Assembly (NCBI GenBank): GCA_964035575.1
Contig: OZ037896.1
Coordinates: forward strand, 496,001 to 560,000
Length of the DNA: 64,000 nucleotides
Direction: 5' to 3'
Origin: Rhynchopus sp. YZ270_cl-10
Taxonomy: Eukaryota > Euglenozoa > Diplonemea > Diplonemida > Diplonemidae
Shown here: positions 48,442 through 59,739 of the stretch, piece after piece
How the letters are laid out: each line of letters starts with the position of its first letter
How positions within the stretch are numbered: position 1 is the stretch's first letter
Translations under genes and position numbers: made by a program
Notes under the pieces: model-generated
Database searches by the model: none
Seen by the model: the letters and a program-made list of their open reading frames with translations, nothing else
What the model was told of the DNA's origin: nothing

Positions 48442-49614
48442 TCACACACTCCTCCCATACATTTTCGCCTCAGAGAATGGCCCTGTCGCCCCTGGTCCAA
48501 AAACAGCGAATGGAGTTTGCGAAGGGCTTTCCTTACGTTCATTTCTCCTTCGATTTGGTGAGACAAGAAACCCTTTGTGCGGCGTTTCGAAGCCTTCTTC
48601 CACTATCTCCGAAGCACTCTGGAGCATGTGTCTTTCTAGGTCAAATGGATCCGCATCTGTCTCACGTCTTCTTCTGTGCTCTGCCGCATCTTGTAGCTGT
48701 ACGTTAACAAGGTGCCCGTATAAGGTGGGACGCTTGGTGGATTCAAATTCTGGTGCAGGTCTGGTAAATCCTATTTCTTCTGAAGCGGCAGCCATCTTCG
48801 CTTCAATCTCTCTTCTGGTACATTCCTCTAGTCTTTGTCCAGTTTTGATGTATGCCTTTTGCACGAAGGCAGCCCAATCAGCATCGTTTCTTCTCTTCTC
48901 CGCAGCCTTGCTCCATTCCGCTTCGTACTTCTTTGTTAGCAGAAGTTCTTGCAAATGTGCGATTTTTCGGTTCCTCCGCTCGACCCTTCTCTGGCGCACC
49001 CCCACCTCTTCAATGATATCCATCTTAAGCGGTGTTAACACCTCAATTAATCCCCCCCACGCAATGTCTTCTGCCTCGGAGAGGGTGCCTCGGGTTGCGT
49101 TCTCCTTTTCTTGAACCTCGAGGGCGGAGGTCATGACAGCTTCTTCGAGGCGTGCGGCGGCGGTGGCGTCGGCAAGTTGGATTCCATCTTGGATCTTTCT
49201 CATTTCTGACGCAAGGTATGCAAGAGCAGAGAAGGCTTCAGCTTCGGTGGTTCCACGACCTACGATCTCCCAATCGATTACATCCCAGAGGGAGTCGCAA
49301 GGGAATGCTGGGGTGGTCGGGGCTGATGCAGGTGGGGCTGGAGGAGGGGGAGGAGGAGGAGGCAGCGACGTCCTCCGTAGAGAAGGGTGCGACGACGCGA
49401 CGCTGGCACGGCGTGACTGCAGCCCTGCAGCATCACTCCCCCCATCGTCTATCACAACGCCCCCGACGTATGTGGACGACGCCGCGTCATGGGTGCTCAC
49501 ATCGTCGTGCAAGGAAAGCACCGAATGGGTTCGAGAAACGGTCCCTGGGTTGTCATTAGAGTTAACCACGCTTCCAAGCACAGAGGTATGCCGGCTTGAC
49601 CCGCGTTCGGACAT
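48442..49614 (-). CDS. Coiled-coil protein of unknown function
   Basis: 390 residues from the ATG at 49614 (MSERGSSRHTSVLGSV). The frame extends to 49725, but that part encodes only Pro/Ser from the C/T-rich leader. A Ser-rich start with a long proline run at about 85-100 is followed by a helical, charged region from about 140 to 330 (AEAFSALAYLASEMRKIQ, RQRRVERRNRKIAHLQELL, EWSKAAEKRRNDADW). The basic C-terminal tail has SPNRRRNERKESPSQTPF. A cytoskeletal or basal-body role would be a guess. Complete and unspliced as read. Confidence 0.7.
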   Translation of the reverse strand: MSERGSSRHTSVLGSVVNSNDNPGTVSRTHSVLSLHDDVSTHDAASSTYVGGVVIDDGGSDAAGLQSRRASVASSHPSLRRTSLPPPPPPPPAPPASAPTTPAFPCDSLWDVIDWEIVGRGTTEAEAFSALAYLASEMRKIQDGIQLADATAAARLEEAVMTSALEVQEKENATRGTLSEAEDIAWGGLIEVLTPLKMDIIEEVGVRQRRVERRNRKIAHLQELLLTKKYEAEWSKAAEKRRNDADWAAFVQKAYIKTGQRLEECTRREIEAKMAAASEEIGFTRPAPEFESTKRPTLYGHLVNVQLQDAAEHRRRRETDADPFDLERHMLQSASEIVEEGFETPHKGFLVSPNRRRNERKESPSQTPFAVFGPGATGPFSEAKMYGRSV

Positions 49615-51589
49615 ATGGGGGGAGAGGGGAGAGGGGGAAGGGGAAGGGGGGATACTGAGGTGGGGGGTGATAGGGTGGTGGAAAAGGGTTGGGGGGTTGA
49701 GGGGATGAGAGATGTTTTTCATCATTAGAGAAAAAGGGTGAAGAGAAGGGTACTGAGGAAACTCAGAGAGTCGTTCTTGGGTGTGTTTTCGTGTAAGAGA
49801 ATCACGACTACAAGAAAAGGGCGGTCAGCAAAAGAAGTTGATAGTGCAAACACCTCACCGTTCACCGGCAGACGTAGGTAAAAGTTTTCGGAATGAATCT
49901 CCCACGTGCTGTAGTCACCAAGAAAAGAGGGGTGAGGAGTTTTCGTTTTTTTTGTGCTTTTTTGTTAAAAAAAAAGAGGGTTTTTTCTTGGTATTCGGTG
50001 CTCCCATCCATGTCATTGTGTCCTGGATGTGCGTCGGTGTGCCTAGTCATTTTTTTTTAAATTTTTTTTTACTAAATTTCGTTGACGAGAGGTATTTTGC
50101 CTTTCCTCCCTTTTTTGCAATTTCACCACTTTTCAACTTCTCCCCGCATTTCAATGTTGTCTACCTTTTTTTTGCCAACTCACAAAGAAATAAAAGAGGA
50201 AACCTGGGTATGAGATGAGTGTGCAATCCAAAGAAGAAACACAACACATCTTTCCAAGAAAATATAACTAAAAAAAAAAAAGAAAAATAATCTGAACAAA
50301 AAGGGTTGTACAGGCAGAAAAAAACGGGCCCCGAACAAAAAAAAACAAACAAAAAAGTTTGTCTTTTTGTTTTTGTTTTGTTTTTTGCGGTTAGATCGAT
50401 ACTTTTTTTTCAACAAAAAAGGTTTTTGGGGGAGAGAAAAAAAAAGGGGGGTGGGAGTAAAGGGAAGAGAGAAAGTGAGTGAGAAGACGTTGGGTGTTTT
50501 GTTGTGTTGGAAAAACAAATAAAATAAAATCGAGGGGGAAGGGGGACGAAGAAGGTTTTTTTTTTTTTCTCTTTTCTTTTTTTGGTCTTGGGACATAAAC
50601 AAATAATAATTTGCTATTTTTACCTTTGTTAGAGAGGATCAGATTTCATACCCCCCTACCCATAACTGCACGACGACTGTCCCCCCCCATGTCCCGCCAA
50701 AAAAAAAAAAGATATTATATTCTCTTTCTCTACGAACCCAACGGGATATAATAAAACAATACACAGCAAAGTACTGAAAGTCCTCCACCGGTTGTTAACT
50801 TTTTTTTTTAAAAAATATTTTTTTTTTTTTGGTTTTTGTGCCCTCTCTCCTCAAGGTATTGTTGCAGTTAACCCCCCCCATCCGCACCCCAAGGGCAGGT
50901 TTGCTTCTCTCACTCACGCCCCTATTGAAGGGCCTCTCTTCTCCTCCATCCCATATGTAGCATAAACAAAGAAATTTCAATTTATGCCTGAAAAACAAAA
51001 TGGGAAAAAAAGGGGGGGGGGGGAAATAGGGGGTAAAATAGCAGAGGGATTTAAAAAAAAAAAAAGGAGAGAAACGTCAGTGAAAAACTAACCGTTTCGA
51101 AAAAAAAAGAGGGGAAAAGAAAACTGGAACTGGCCATACCGTAAAAAATGGATGCATCGGTACAGCACAACCAGAACAAAAAAAAGGAGGGGGTGAAGGG
51201 GGCGAATCTAGGTAGGTTTTGTGTGTGGAGGGGGGGGGGAACTCCCGGGGGGACGGGGGCAATATAGTCGCTGTGCGCACCCGCATATCACATGAATATT
51301 GTCATTTTGTTTGTTTTTTTTTGTTGCCTTTTTTTTGAAAGTTTTTTTTTTGTTGGTGGAATCGTGGAAGTCTACACCCTGCTCAAATATCCACTTTTCC
51401 CGATTTTTTTTTTTGCCTCTTTTTTTTTTTTTGAAAAAATCTCAAGAAAACCTGAGCATGCTGTTGTATTTACAGCAAAAAAAAAAAAAAAACGTTCGAT
51501 AGCCTATGAATACTACTTCATCTTGTTGTTCTTATTTTACCCTCCCTTTTTAGTATTGCTCCACTACCATTATATCCTTCCCGCGGTTT
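49615..51589. other. Long AT-rich intergenic region, no gene seen
   Basis: C/T-rich leader of the coiled-coil gene to about 49700, a shortened H3-type motif at 49826-49905, and then about 1.6 kb dominated by A, T, G and C homopolymer runs (e.g. near 50265, 50565, 50820, 51010, 51055, 51230, 51480). Open frames are homopolymer artefacts. Confidence 0.5.
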
Positions 51590-52613
51590 TTACTTCTTCG
51601 CCTTTTTGGGTGCCGCCTGTTGTTTCAATTATTTTGAAAAAAAGGAGAAAATTGCAAATCGTTCATACCTTGGGCGCCGCCTTGCCCTTGGCAGACTTCT
51701 GCGTGGGGGACTCATCCTCGGTGGAGGACTCAGTGGAGGACGAGTCTTCTGCAGCAGAGGTGGTGGAGGCCTTCTTCTGAAGGGCTGCGGCCTTCTTGGG
51801 GACGGGGGCGACGGCTGCAGCCTTGGTGGGGGCTGCTGCCTTAGCGGGGGCTGCTGCCTTGGCAGGGGTTGCGGGGGCAACAGGTGCCGCAGCGGGCACA
51901 GCAGCGACAGGCGCTGGGATGAGTCCACGGGAGGCGTCCTCCTTACGCTGGTGCTCCTCAATGGCCTTCCTGCGTGCCTCGTTGATCTTGTGCTGCTGGT
52001 TCGCCTTTGCAATCTCAGACGAAAGGCTCTTCTGGGATTCGATCTCAGCGCGCAGCCCCGCAATAGTGGCCTGCAGCGTGTTGCGCTCTGCCTCGAAAAC
52101 CGCGTTCTTGGCCTTGTGCTTCGCGTAGCGCTCCTCGAACTTCTCCTGCTGAAAACGCACCTGGCGCGCCACCTCCTCGTTCACCTCCTTCTTCACCTCC
52201 TTCTTCGACTCATTCACGCCGAGGTTCTTCAGCTCGCGCAGCTCCTTCAGCTTGGTGTACTCGAACTTATCGATTGCGACCTTGTGGTTGCGTTTGAGGG
52301 CCTCCTGCACGCTGGTGAGCTTGTAGCTGCTGATGTAGTTCTCGACCTTGCCGACACGCTCGTCGTGCTCCTTTGTCTTGGTTTCTATCGCAGTGCTGAA
52401 GTCCTCGGACTTCTGCTTGATGCCCTGCAGGAAGCCGCACTCCTCATTGAGGCTCTGGATCTTGCGCTGCACCACTTCGCTGAGGCTCTCCAGGTCGCGG
52501 ATGCGGAAGACCTTGCCGGCCTTCTTCGAGGTCTTTGCCTTGGGGGCAGACTTGCTCGGCTTGCTGCTCTTCTTTGCAGGAGAAGATTTCTTCGCAGTCT
52601 TGGACGGAGGCAT
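51590..52613 (-). CDS. Lys/Ala-rich coiled-coil protein with a 27-base last exon
   Basis: Exons 51669-52613 and 51590-51616; intron 51617-51668 (52 bp, GTATGA..CAACAG). Splicing changes the end from KAAPKV to KAAPKAAPKKAKK, 323 residues, consistent with the Ala/Pro/Lys repeat style of the tail. Residues 1-34 are Lys/Ser/Pro-rich like a linker-histone tail. About 35-215 is coiled coil (LESLSEVVQRKIQSLNEE, EEVARQVRFQQEKFEERYAK). From about 220 on it is Ala/Pro/Lys-rich with an acidic Ser/Glu patch (EDSSSTESSTEDES). A striated-fibre or chromatin-associated structural role is possible; no family is certain. Confidence 0.75.
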
Positions 52614-53062
52614 CGTATGTAGTGTGTGTGTTGTGTTGCTGCAGGAGGGGAGGTGGAGAAGGGATCAAGAATTATAAGATGAATGTGGCCCTCGCACACT
52701 TTGTCAGAAAGAAAGAACCGACCCAAGTCGTTTACTGCCCTGTGTTGGCATACAGGACCTGAATTCAGTGTACCCACAAAGAGGTGAAGCGGAACAAAAC
52801 ACAAAAATTGTAGAATGGTTCTACTCCACTAAATCTATTTTTTTTAAAAAATTGAAAGCGCTGCGCTTGGCAATCCATATAACATTAAAAAATACAGAGT
52901 TTCTTTTGGGGTTTCTTTAAAGAATCCCTTTCTGGAGGGAACAGTTTCCATATGCCCTCCACCCTGCTTACGGACGATCACATCCACAAAAAAATGACAA
53001 ACATTTTAAACTATATCCCCCTCCACTTCCAGAAAAACCGGGAAAAAAACCCCCCTCATCGA
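52614..53062. other. Intergenic, one H1-type hairpin
   Basis: 52675-52705 reads AAGATGAATGTGGCCCTCGC ACAC: arms GTG/CAC with the CCCTCG loop. It lies about 60 bases upstream of the Lys/Ala-rich gene. Nothing else is seen. Confidence 0.45.
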
Positions 53063-53857
53063 TCACATAACTTTATGCATTCCACGACGCTTCTTGCCGG
53101 TTGTGTGGCGTCTGACCTCAAGAAGGTGTCTTGGGGTGGGTGCGAACACGGTGCCGAAGGCGCTGTGGACTGCCGAGGCTTCTGGGAAGACGGCGAACTT
53201 GGGGAACGCGAGGAGCCTTCTGAATAACGCTGCGCTGGCGCCCCCTCCTCCTCCTCCTCCTCCCCCAAAAAGACACGCCGCACACTCCTCTACCACTTCC
53301 CCATCCTCCCCAAACGCAGCAAACGACTCCCCCCCAGGCAGCTCCACAAACACATCCACCCCTCCCTCCTCCTCCTCCACCGACACGCACAACGTCACCC
53401 GCACCGCCTCCACACCACCATACGCGCCAAACTCCATGCTGACCAACTCATCCCCCACCTCAACCGATTCAAGAACGAACAACGTGGCAAACACTTTCTG
53501 CTCTTCCTCCTCCTCTTCTATCAGAAGCGCCTTGTAATGGGTGTACGCACATTGGAGGGCAACGTTTTGCGCAAGCTGTACAACAGAGTCAACTGGGGGC
53601 AAGGTAGCAGCACAGCGGATCAACGCAGTGCGTGGCACCGACGCGGTTTCCTCTGCCAGGAGTTTTTGATAGAGCGCATGCCAAGGGAGGCGGGGTGCAC
53701 CACCACAATGCGGCCAGCGCGCCTCTACTGCACGCCGACAAAGGGGTTCGGATGTGTACAAAGAGATGCACGTACTCTGTACTGCGATCCGGTCTGAATC
53801 ACCCAAAAATAAAAACACATTAACCAAGGACTCAGAAGCGAGGTTCGTGAATGTCAT
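53063..53857 (-). CDS. F-box-type protein
   Basis: 264 residues from the ATG at 53857 (MTFTNLASESLVNVFLFLGD). The frame upstream to 53953 encodes leader sequence only. Residues 5-45 resemble an F-box (LASESLVNVFLFLGDSDRI..QSTCISLY..LCRRAVEARWP), which would bind Skp1 in an SCF ubiquitin ligase. The rest is unclassified, with acidic stretches (EEEEEEQK, EEEEGGVD) and a Gly run (GGGGGGGGGA), then a basic end (RRHTTGKKRRGMHKVM). Substrate is unknown. It could also be an F-box-like fragment without SCF function. Confidence 0.7.
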   Translation of the reverse strand: MTFTNLASESLVNVFLFLGDSDRIAVQSTCISLYTSEPLCRRAVEARWPHCGGAPRLPWHALYQKLLAEETASVPRTALIRCAATLPPVDSVVQLAQNVALQCAYTHYKALLIEEEEEEQKVFATLFVLESVEVGDELVSMEFGAYGGVEAVRVTLCVSVEEEEGGVDVFVELPGGESFAAFGEDGEVVEECAACLFGGGGGGGGGASAALFRRLLAFPKFAVFPEASAVHSAFGTVFAPTPRHLLEVRRHTTGKKRRGMHKVM

Positions 53858-54459
53858 CTTGAAAATAGAAATAGAGAAGGGAATGACAAAAGGGAGGCGA
53901 AAAGGGAAGAGGAGGAAAAAAGGTCGCCCTCTCTCTCCCTCTGCTAGAGGCAAGTGAGTCAGAGAAGAGGGGGGGAGGAAAGAGAGATGAAAAAAAGAGT
54001 TGGTTGGTTTTATCGGGGTCGCGTCATCATCAGGGAAGCTGATGATGGAGAAGGAAACAGTCTTCCGTCCCGGAGGGGAAGAAGAAGGGGGGGGGGGGGG
54101 GGAGGGAAGGATGGAAAAAGAGAAGGGGGTTGAGTGATGGGGTTTGTCTATTTAGGGATCAGGGTCTTTTGTGAAGAAAATTTCAAAATAAAAATATGGG
54201 GAAGTTGAAAGGACGGCTTCTCCGTGGGTTATCGAACCCCAGAGAAGTCAAATGAAGAGAAAAAAACCAATACACCATTTCCCCCCCAAAAAAAAAAAAC
54301 CACCAAAAGAAAACAAAAAGAATTTTGTTTTCTTTTAGATTTTTGGACAGGCATTCCCATTTCCCCCCCAAAATTACCTTTCTTGTGAAAAAAAGATAAC
54401 CTTTTAGGCCTTCTTTTATGAACGTGTAAAACCATACAATGCACTTTTTAACCCCTCCC
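53858..54459. other. Intergenic, H3-type hairpin
   Basis: A G run lies at about 54088-54101. At 54199-54252 CTTCTC-CGT-GGGTT-ATCG-AACCC-CA-GAGAAG forms a compact hairpin that repeats the 3' half of the H3 motif. No gene is seen. Confidence 0.5.
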
Positions 54460-56004
54460 TTACAACTCCGCATCGGAGTGATGTATTGACGCAGAGAGTT
54501 GGTAACCTGAGCCAAATTCCTGCACAACAAGCCAGGCACTCACACCGAACCCAATGCAGAAGAAGGACCGGCTTTGCAGACGGATCACCACAAACCCATC
54601 ACTCGAATAATACTGGTCCACAGTACACCCATTCATGTACGAATACGAGAGGTCCGTGTCCCATCCCTCTGGCCACCCCGCATCCTCCATTGCCCCCTTC
54701 CCTATACGATCCCATTTACGGTGGCTGTACCCTGCGATGTCACAGTGAATAATCCCATTTGTGCCATAGTTGTATCCTTCAATGAGGAATCTGTACATAA
54801 TATCGGACTTCTTTTTGATATTCGTTTTAATGTGGATGGAAGAGACTGGGCCCCAACGGGCGGATCCCTTAGGTCTTTGCGGACAACAGATGAAATCACG
54901 ATACACCTTTTCCCTCCGAGAGTAGAGGGTGGGAAGGTAAATATGGACTGCAGGAGAGGACAGCATATAGCGTACGTTTATTCCTGAAAAATCCCAGGTT
55001 TTGAGGAGTTGCGTCGCAAAGGCTCGGGTTGTATCGTCACGCAGCCATTTATCGAAGTAGAGGTCCTCCGGGGTCAACACTGCAGGGAAGCATGCCCCAA
55101 GCTCTCCAGACACCGGGAGTTCTACCTGCGGTTTTGTGTTGCGTGGGGATAATGGTATATCCTCTTCGTTTGGAGGGGTGTTTGTCGGTTGCATTTCCTT
55201 TTCTGCCTCCTTTTCAGCAGCAAGCTGCTTCAATAACTCTTCAATGCGTTCGGTATACTTATCAACTCTCTCCGCAAATGGTTGAAAATCCACCGATTTC
55301 AGAAAAACTGCTACCTCCTCACTCCCTGCAGGCTTTTCTGTTAGGAACGCTGCTACCTCCCTCTCTATAGCATGCAATGGTGCGATCTCTGCAGTCTCCG
55401 CGGTCTTCTCCTTCAGCTCGGCGAGATCGTGGAGCAACAACTCTGCCGCCATTTGTTGCTCCTTTCTTCTGTCCGCCCGAACGCTGTTCTGCGTATCCAT
55501 TAACTCTCTCTTCAACGAAGAATAGTTTTCCACCGCCCCTGCCGGTTTGGGACGAGCATAGAACTGTTCATCGGTGCATTTCAGTTCAGACATCACCTTC
55601 TGAATCGCTTGGGTAAAGGTTCTACTGTGCGCATGCTGTGCGGTAAAGATCTTATGCAGTACACAGAAGGCTTCGTAGGCCGCGCTGGATGCGTGGTTCA
55701 CCTGCGCTGCGGTGCTCCCTTCTCCTGGGTCGGTCTTATTGACAAACACCAACAGCGCGACCAACAGATCGTACGCATCTTCGGTGGTCACCCTCACCTT
55801 GGCTACATCCTCCCACCTCTCTCTCAACAACAGTAGATGCCCCAAACGCTGCTCAAAATGCGCGGTTTTCAACGCAGCCGTCAACAAAGGCAACACCCTC
55901 GGCGGCACCTTCGCCCCTTGAATAGCAGACATAACAAGAAACTGCGAATCTCCCGCAGGCATCGATGAAGGCGCAGACCCCACAGTATCAGTGGTCACCT
56001 GCAT
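54460..56004 (-). CDS. Unknown protein: helical N-terminus, coiled coil, beta-rich C-terminus
   Basis: 514 residues from the ATG at 56004 (MQVTTDTVGSAPSSM). The frame to 56151 upstream is leader-derived Pro/Ser/Leu. Residues about 25-150 are helical and may form an armadillo- or PUB-like domain (LPLLTAALKTAHFEQRLGHL, AYDLLVALLVFVNKTDPGEG). About 165-300 is coiled coil (SVRADRRKEQQMAAELLL, IEELLKQLAAEKEAEKEM). From about 330 a compact domain rich in aromatic residues and Gly (YGTNGIIHCDIAGYSHRKWD, YYSSDGFVVIRLQSRSFFCI) looks like a beta sandwich. No family recognised. Confidence 0.65.
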   Translation of the reverse strand: MQVTTDTVGSAPSSMPAGDSQFLVMSAIQGAKVPPRVLPLLTAALKTAHFEQRLGHLLLLRERWEDVAKVRVTTEDAYDLLVALLVFVNKTDPGEGSTAAQVNHASSAAYEAFCVLHKIFTAQHAHSRTFTQAIQKVMSELKCTDEQFYARPKPAGAVENYSSLKRELMDTQNSVRADRRKEQQMAAELLLHDLAELKEKTAETAEIAPLHAIEREVAAFLTEKPAGSEEVAVFLKSVDFQPFAERVDKYTERIEELLKQLAAEKEAEKEMQPTNTPPNEEDIPLSPRNTKPQVELPVSGELGACFPAVLTPEDLYFDKWLRDDTTRAFATQLLKTWDFSGINVRYMLSSPAVHIYLPTLYSRREKVYRDFICCPQRPKGSARWGPVSSIHIKTNIKKKSDIMYRFLIEGYNYGTNGIIHCDIAGYSHRKWDRIGKGAMEDAGWPEGWDTDLSYSYMNGCTVDQYYSSDGFVVIRLQSRSFFCIGFGVSAWLVVQEFGSGYQLSASIHHSDAEL

Positions 56005-58549
56005 TATTAAAGGGGGAGGAGGGGGAATAGGGGGGTAGAGGGGGGTTGAGGGGAAGGTAAACAGTGAAGGGTGCGGTGTGTAGGGGGACCTAATGAATGG
56101 TGTTTTGGGGGGTGGGGGGGAGAGGGAGAAAAGAGTTGAGGTGGTGAGCAAAGTGGAGAGGGGAGGGGTCTTTTTTTTATCTTAGCAAGAGACATAAGAG
56201 GGGAAAGGGGTTTGCAAGTGTGGCAGATACTTTGCTAGTGGGGGGAGAGAGAGAGAGAGGGGTATAGTGATCAAAAAAATAATAAGGGAAGTTGAAAGTG
56301 CAAACGCCTCGCCGTTCATTGGCGGACGCAGGCACCTAAATAAAAGTTGGCTTGAAATACAACAGCCCTCTCGTGACAGTGTACCGGGTGGACCCCCCCA
56401 ACCCATGTAGTTACTACTTCCATTTCGAAAAGGTGGTTCTGATGCAGAAAAAAACTCAGAGCCTTTCTATATTTAATTAACAACGCAATGCTTCTTTTGT
56501 GCAGGGAGGGGGAGGGAGAGGGGGAGGGGGAGGGGGAGGGGGAGGGGTATTGTGAACGTGGTCGGTGTGAACAATGGTTACTAGAAAAACAAAAAAGAGA
56601 GCCCTTTGTTTGTGTAAATCAAAAAAAAGGCGTCTCGTTCGTTCACTTTTAAACGGGAGGGGGGCGTAGGGGGGTCCACGTAGAAGGAATTCCTTAAGGA
56701 TTTGCTGTCCCAAACCCATTTTTTTGAAATTTAGGTGAAGAAACCCACTAAAAAGGTCGTACCTGGCCGCAAATCGCCCTGGGGATCACGAAAATATCCC
56801 ATTAAACCACCTGACAACCTCTACAGAGACTTTCCTGGTTAAAAAAAATCGGTTTTTTGTGAAAAATCTCCAACAATAGCGTCATCAAATCGTCATCAAC
56901 ATGGGCCAAAATGCAACACTTACCAAAAAAATTCTCCAATCAGACAAAAATCCTTCTAAACACCCGAAAAACACCCCAGTCCACATCCGGTGGGGTCCCA
57001 GGGTGGAAATATATAGTTTTTACAGCTTTTAGGGGTCCTGTGTGGGCCCCAGATGCATTTTGCAGTGGGTGTGTGTGCCCCAAACGCTTAAAAGTACCCT
57101 TTTTTTAGTCACTTTTTTTTTTTTTTTTCGATTACCTACATTGTAGGCGGGTTTAGTGCTGCCGCGGGTGCTGGCACATGACCCTGATACTGCCTCATAC
57201 CACGCTTACTTGTTGTTCTACGTGGCGGGGTTCCACACCGCTCAAGGCAGTGGGGGACAGTTTCCCTGTTCTTGTTTTGAGGGGACTACACAGACAGCAC
57301 ACATCTCCCCCCCCTATGTGGCAGTTGAGCCTGGTTGGGTGGCTCCCTGGCCTGACAACTTTTTTGACTTTTTTTGTACCTGAAAACCCCCAAAAAAGTG
57401 CCAAGGTAGTCGGAATGGTGTCCAAACACCCAGGAAAATGTCCCCCAGACCCCATGTAGGGTGAAAAATAGCATTTTGGGCACTTGGGAGGGTTTTATAG
57501 GCCATGCAACACTTATGCAACACTTAAGCAACGGCTATGCAACGCCTAGCAGAAGACCACTTGTTTACCAAAAAAAAATAATACCAATTCATTCAAAACA
57601 CCAAAAAACCACCTCGGTCCACCCCCAATGAGGTCCCGAGGTGGACATGTGTGGATTTTGCAGCTTTTTGGGGTCCCTGGGGGGTTTTTGAGGGTGTTTT
57701 TGTGTCTGCAACGCTTAAAATAACGGTATTTCCCCCCATCCTTTTGACGTATTTCGCACCCAAAATAAAAACCCTAAAAGGCGTATTCAGGCAGTCGCAG
57801 AAGTGTCTAAATCCCTCTGAACTGCCTGACAGACCTCCCGAGCTGTGGAAAATCGCACTTGCAACACTTACTGGGGCTTTTTGGTCCCTGAAAATGAGAA
57901 CGTACCCTGTGCCTAAGTGCAGTAAAGCCTTCCTTGCCTCCTCCTATGACCAATGATTCTTGCGAATCCGTTGTCGGTGTCCTTGACCAAGTTGCAAGCC
58001 ACCACGGAAGGAGCCAGCACCCCGACAACACCGACCCACTGTCGCTGAAACCTAGACATCCTCTACAGTCTAGGTTGGGTTCCGTATCTCTCAAGGGAAG
58101 AACTTGCCGCAGGATACACCAAGCGCACCACAAAGGCAGGTCCATGCAAAGCACCCAGAAGTAGCAACTTGAAAAGTACAACACTAAAGTGCTTCATCTC
58201 TTCACAAAGACAGAGTTGCAGGAATTTGCGGCAGATTGTGCACCCCTTCACGACGAAGACACCGGTACGATGAATAAGGAGCCTCTGGTCGCTATGCTGT
58301 CTCAGTGAGCAGTACAGGGATTCTATAGGCATATTCGGGGGTATAATTCCATGGAAAAAAGCGGAAAAAGCGGAAAAAAACACCAAAAAAATCAGAAAAA
58401 AGTGCGAAATAGTGCTCAAAAGTGTGTTTTTCGTGGTTTTGGGTGATTTTTTGGGGGTTTGGGGGTGTTTTGAGGTGTTTTTTCGGGTTTTTCGCGGGTT
58501 TTTACAAAAAAAAGTGGTTTGGGACAGCAAAAACGGCCGGACGGACCCC
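56005..58549. other. Repeat-rich intergenic region, no supported gene
   Basis: H3-type partial motif at 56287-56336, a CCCTCTCGTGA hairpin at 56350-56387, and a GGGGGA microsatellite at about 56507-56545. 56700-57800 carries internally similar paragraphs (CAGCTTTTWGGGGTCC at about 57024 and 57660; GCAACACTTA words at about 56911 and 57505-57540), possibly a decayed element. 57930-58330 is more GC-balanced and open on the minus strand in pieces, perhaps an old gene fragment. Confidence 0.35.
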
Positions 58550-59369
58550 CCTAGGCATACTGTGCGGGCGAGTAAAAAAAACTCGCCTACTCGCCAAAAA
58601 CTCGCCTAAAACTCGCCTATTTTTGGGGGGCGAGTTTTGGCGAGTTTTTTTTTTAGGTAGGGATTTTACCTTGGGAAAAATGTACACACGAAAATATGAG
58701 GGAAATTTGAGTTTTGAAGAGAAAATTTTTTTCGTTCCACTTGAACAAGACCTCTACAGTTTGCTTTGTAGGCTTCCACAACCAGTACCACCAGTCCAGC
58801 TGTAGCTTCTGCGGATCCATGAAGCTTGCACAGATGGGTGCGATGTAGTCGTGGGGAATACCGCCAAGGGGTGGCCTGCAGGGTTGCCATTTACCGGCAT
58901 GGCGAGGACATTGTTGTATAGCGAGTGTAGCCCCGGCTCATGTCTTCGTCATCCTCCGGATTGTAGCACGTCTTGTCCCCCGGGATCTATGGCACGCCTG
59001 GATCTTCCCCTGGAGCAAATGTTTACATACATGCCTGTCAGCCACTGCCGTGACATGGTTGCCGTTAGACGTACAAGTGACACATTTTCAATTTTTTTGT
59101 GTGTTTTCGAGTGGCATGTTGTCATCAGTCACCCCCGCCCTCCATTTTCACATCCTGGTGCACATTTTCACCCCCAAGGTGCGTATGTGCACCAGGATTT
59201 GCACCCAAATGTGGGCGAGTTTAGGCGAGTTTAGGCGAGTTTTTGGCGAGTTTTGGCGAGTAATAGGCGAGTAATGGGCGAGTAGGGCGAGTTTTTGGCG
59301 AGTTTTTCCTGAAAATCAGGAAAACGAAAAACTCGCCTAAAAACGGCTCGCCTGCACAGTATGCCTAGG
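58550..59369. mobile_element. TIR element with GCGAG arrays and coding-like interior
   Basis: CCTAGGCATACTGTGC at the left pairs with GCACAGTATGCCTAGG at the right; similarity may extend outward through a C run. Both ends carry many GGCGAGTTTT or AAAACTCGCC words. The interior (about 58740-59060) is less repetitive and on the minus strand reads GGIPHDYIAPICASFMDPQK and DKTCYNPEDDEDMSRGYTRY in different frames, like a captured and decayed host gene fragment. No transposase and no clear duplication. Confidence 0.65.
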
Positions 59370-59430
59370 AGGGGGGCGGGCGTTTTTTTTCTTCTCAAGA
59401 ACGGTTTCCAGACAAATATCATCAACGCTG

Positions 59431-59739
59431 TCATTTGCTGCTGAGTTTGGGTATACTGTACGTTCTCCCTGGGGCGGAGTGCATCTTCGCTGTGCTTTCC
59501 CTCCTGAGTGCCTCCAGGTTCCCCCCGGAGAACTCCTCGAGTTTGTGGATCTTGTCTTCGATGTTCTTCACCCTGCCTGCCACACTCTGCGCGTTCCATC
59601 GTGCGATAATGCCTGCATTCCCGCTGTACTGTGCAGACTCCTCCTCCCTATATAACATGTACATCCCTGCCAGTAGCACTGTCACCAACGTAAACAGCAC
59701 CTGCACTCTCGCCGACCTGACAGATGGCCACACCTTCAT
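59431..59739 (-). CDS. Short type II membrane protein or remnant
   Basis: 102 residues from the ATG at 59739 (MKVWPSVRSARVQVLF). A basic N-terminus and hydrophobic segment (VLFTLVTVLLAGMYMLY) act as a signal anchor. A helical stretch (SVAGRVKNIEDKIHKLEEFS) and a short tail follow. The plan resembles the N-terminus and stalk of the DUF3431-like proteins without the domains. It stops about 60 bases from the element at 58550-59369, so it may be a gene cut short by that insertion. An upstream frame to 60006 exists but runs through hairpin-bearing leader DNA. Confidence 0.45.
   Translation of the reverse strand: MKVWPSVRSARVQVLFTLVTVLLAGMYMLYREEESAQYSGNAGIIARWNAQSVAGRVKNIEDKIHKLEEFSGGNLEALRRESTAKMHSAPGRTYSIPKLSSK

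Noticed and set aside
51606-52622. 338-codon open frame on the plus strand, Leu/Gly/Arg-rich
   Set aside because: It is the antisense shadow of the Lys/Ala-rich coiled-coil gene; composition and repeats mirror that gene's codons.
57807-58530. Minus-strand frames with hydrophobic and Cys-rich stretches
   Set aside because: Frames are short and overlapping, without a recognisable domain or convincing start; kept only as a possible old fragment.
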